Source: BJGV01 sp964194745
GTDB lineage: Bacteria; Pseudomonadota; Gammaproteobacteria; Burkholderiales; Nitrosomonadaceae
NCBI GenBank assembly: GCA_965248035.1
Contig: OZ252054.1
Span: forward strand, 1,612,001 to 1,676,000
Direction of reading: 5' to 3'
Length of the DNA stretch: 64,000 nucleotides
Shown here: in pieces, positions 63,640 through 64,000 of the stretch
How the letters are laid out: every line of letters begins with the position of its first letter
How positions within the stretch are numbered: the stretch's first letter is position 1
Made by a program: the position numbers and the translations under genes
Notes under the pieces: generated by a model
Told to the model about the DNA's origin: nothing
Databases searched by the model: none
The model's input: only the letters and a program-made list of their open reading frames with translations

Positions 63640-64000
63640 CTGCATGTCATTCCGAAATTATTTATTTTCATTTGTCTTTTCCTTAACGAAATTGTTAATT
63701 CATTGAGGCGCAAATCCTGCAAATATTCTCACGTAACATACAACTATCATTAATTCTTCGTACATAACGATACACTAAAAAGTTAGCTTTGGGTCGATAG
63801 TGGTCATTCGACGTTTTTCTTTCTGGAAAAATATTTCGCCAAAATTAGGGAAAGGAAAGAGTGGTAGGTACCTAGTTTGAGGGGGAGTGAAGTCGTTCCA
63901 AACTAGGTGTGCCTCCGCTAACCATGATATGACTTTGTCATAGAACACTGTGTTCCAATCTGTTGTAGTTTTATTGTGTTTAATGTGTATAAAGACTGCA
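63640..64000. other. Intergenic region at the right edge with clustered hairpins
   Basis: No coding region is recognised after the transposon. Three perfect inverted repeats lie within 86 bases: ACCTAGTTTG/CAAACTAGGT (63870-63879 and 63899-63908), TATGAC-TTT-GTCATA (63928-63942) and GAACAC-T-GTGTTC (63943-63955). A downstream gene may start beyond the window. Confidence 0.55.

Overview
The window reads as a chromosome segment of a moderately AT-rich betaproteobacterium, probably within or near the Nitrosomonadales (Gallionellaceae/Nitrosomonadaceae-like). The reasons are the betaproteobacterial cytochrome oxidase locus with DUF2970, DUF2909 and SURF1, an SAH riboswitch ahead of ahcY, a histone H1-like lysine/alanine protein ending in a WPFPxxGSRP-type tail, and the queE-cpoB-pal-tolBARQ-ybgC-ruvBAC-yebC order. 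The placement is inference; no rRNA or tRNA gene was found.

Layout. 1-2418 (-): end of a twitching chemosensory cluster (pilH, pilI, broken pilJ). 2419-3491: a long AT-rich spacer with a perfect FNR/ANR-type box. 3492-11091 (+): aa3-type oxidase subunits (coxB with a C-terminal haem c domain, coxA, coxC) and assembly factors (small assembly protein, ctaG, SURF1, thioredoxin-fold protein, ctaB, SCO); DUF2909 is on the opposite strand, and haem A synthase is missing where it might be expected. 11191-15000: frameshifted FAD-linked oxidase, rsmI, EF-hand protein and small redox protein. 14965-20063 (+): nrdA-nrdB behind paired NrdR boxes, a DUF2442 gene and the repeat-rich H1-like gene. 20151-23550 (-): gatCAB. 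23699-30192 (+): mreBCD-mrdA-rodA-rlpA cell-shape operon. 30460-35571: aminotransferase (+), then metK, SAH riboswitch-ahcY and metF (-), the activated-methyl cycle. 35757-44882 (+): dapF, DUF484, xerC, hslV, hslU, argS, SPOR protein, dsbA, SDR, msrA. 44934-61463 (-): cca, NDUFA9-like protein, broken slt, gdhA, queC, queE, cpoB, Tol-Pal, ybgC, ruvBAC, yebC, thiO. 61623-63632: an IS1595-like element carrying a DNA methyltransferase. 63640-64000: non-coding, with tightly packed hairpins.

Most of the window is conserved housekeeping DNA. Three otherwise conserved genes (pilJ, glcD-like, slt) each carry a one-base-deletion frameshift, and the IS transposase has an internal deletion. This is either gene decay or residual deletion errors in the assembly. 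The most unusual locus is the right-hand mobile element: imperfect 23-bp terminal inverted repeats enclose a disabled transposase whose stop codon overlaps the start codon of a beta-class DNA methyltransferase, followed by a broken reading frame running into the left inverted repeat. Other points of interest are ruvC apparently starting at ATT, a 35-residue insertion in GatB, a succinate-semialdehyde dehydrogenase remnant, and a 54-bp tandem repeat inside the H1-like gene.
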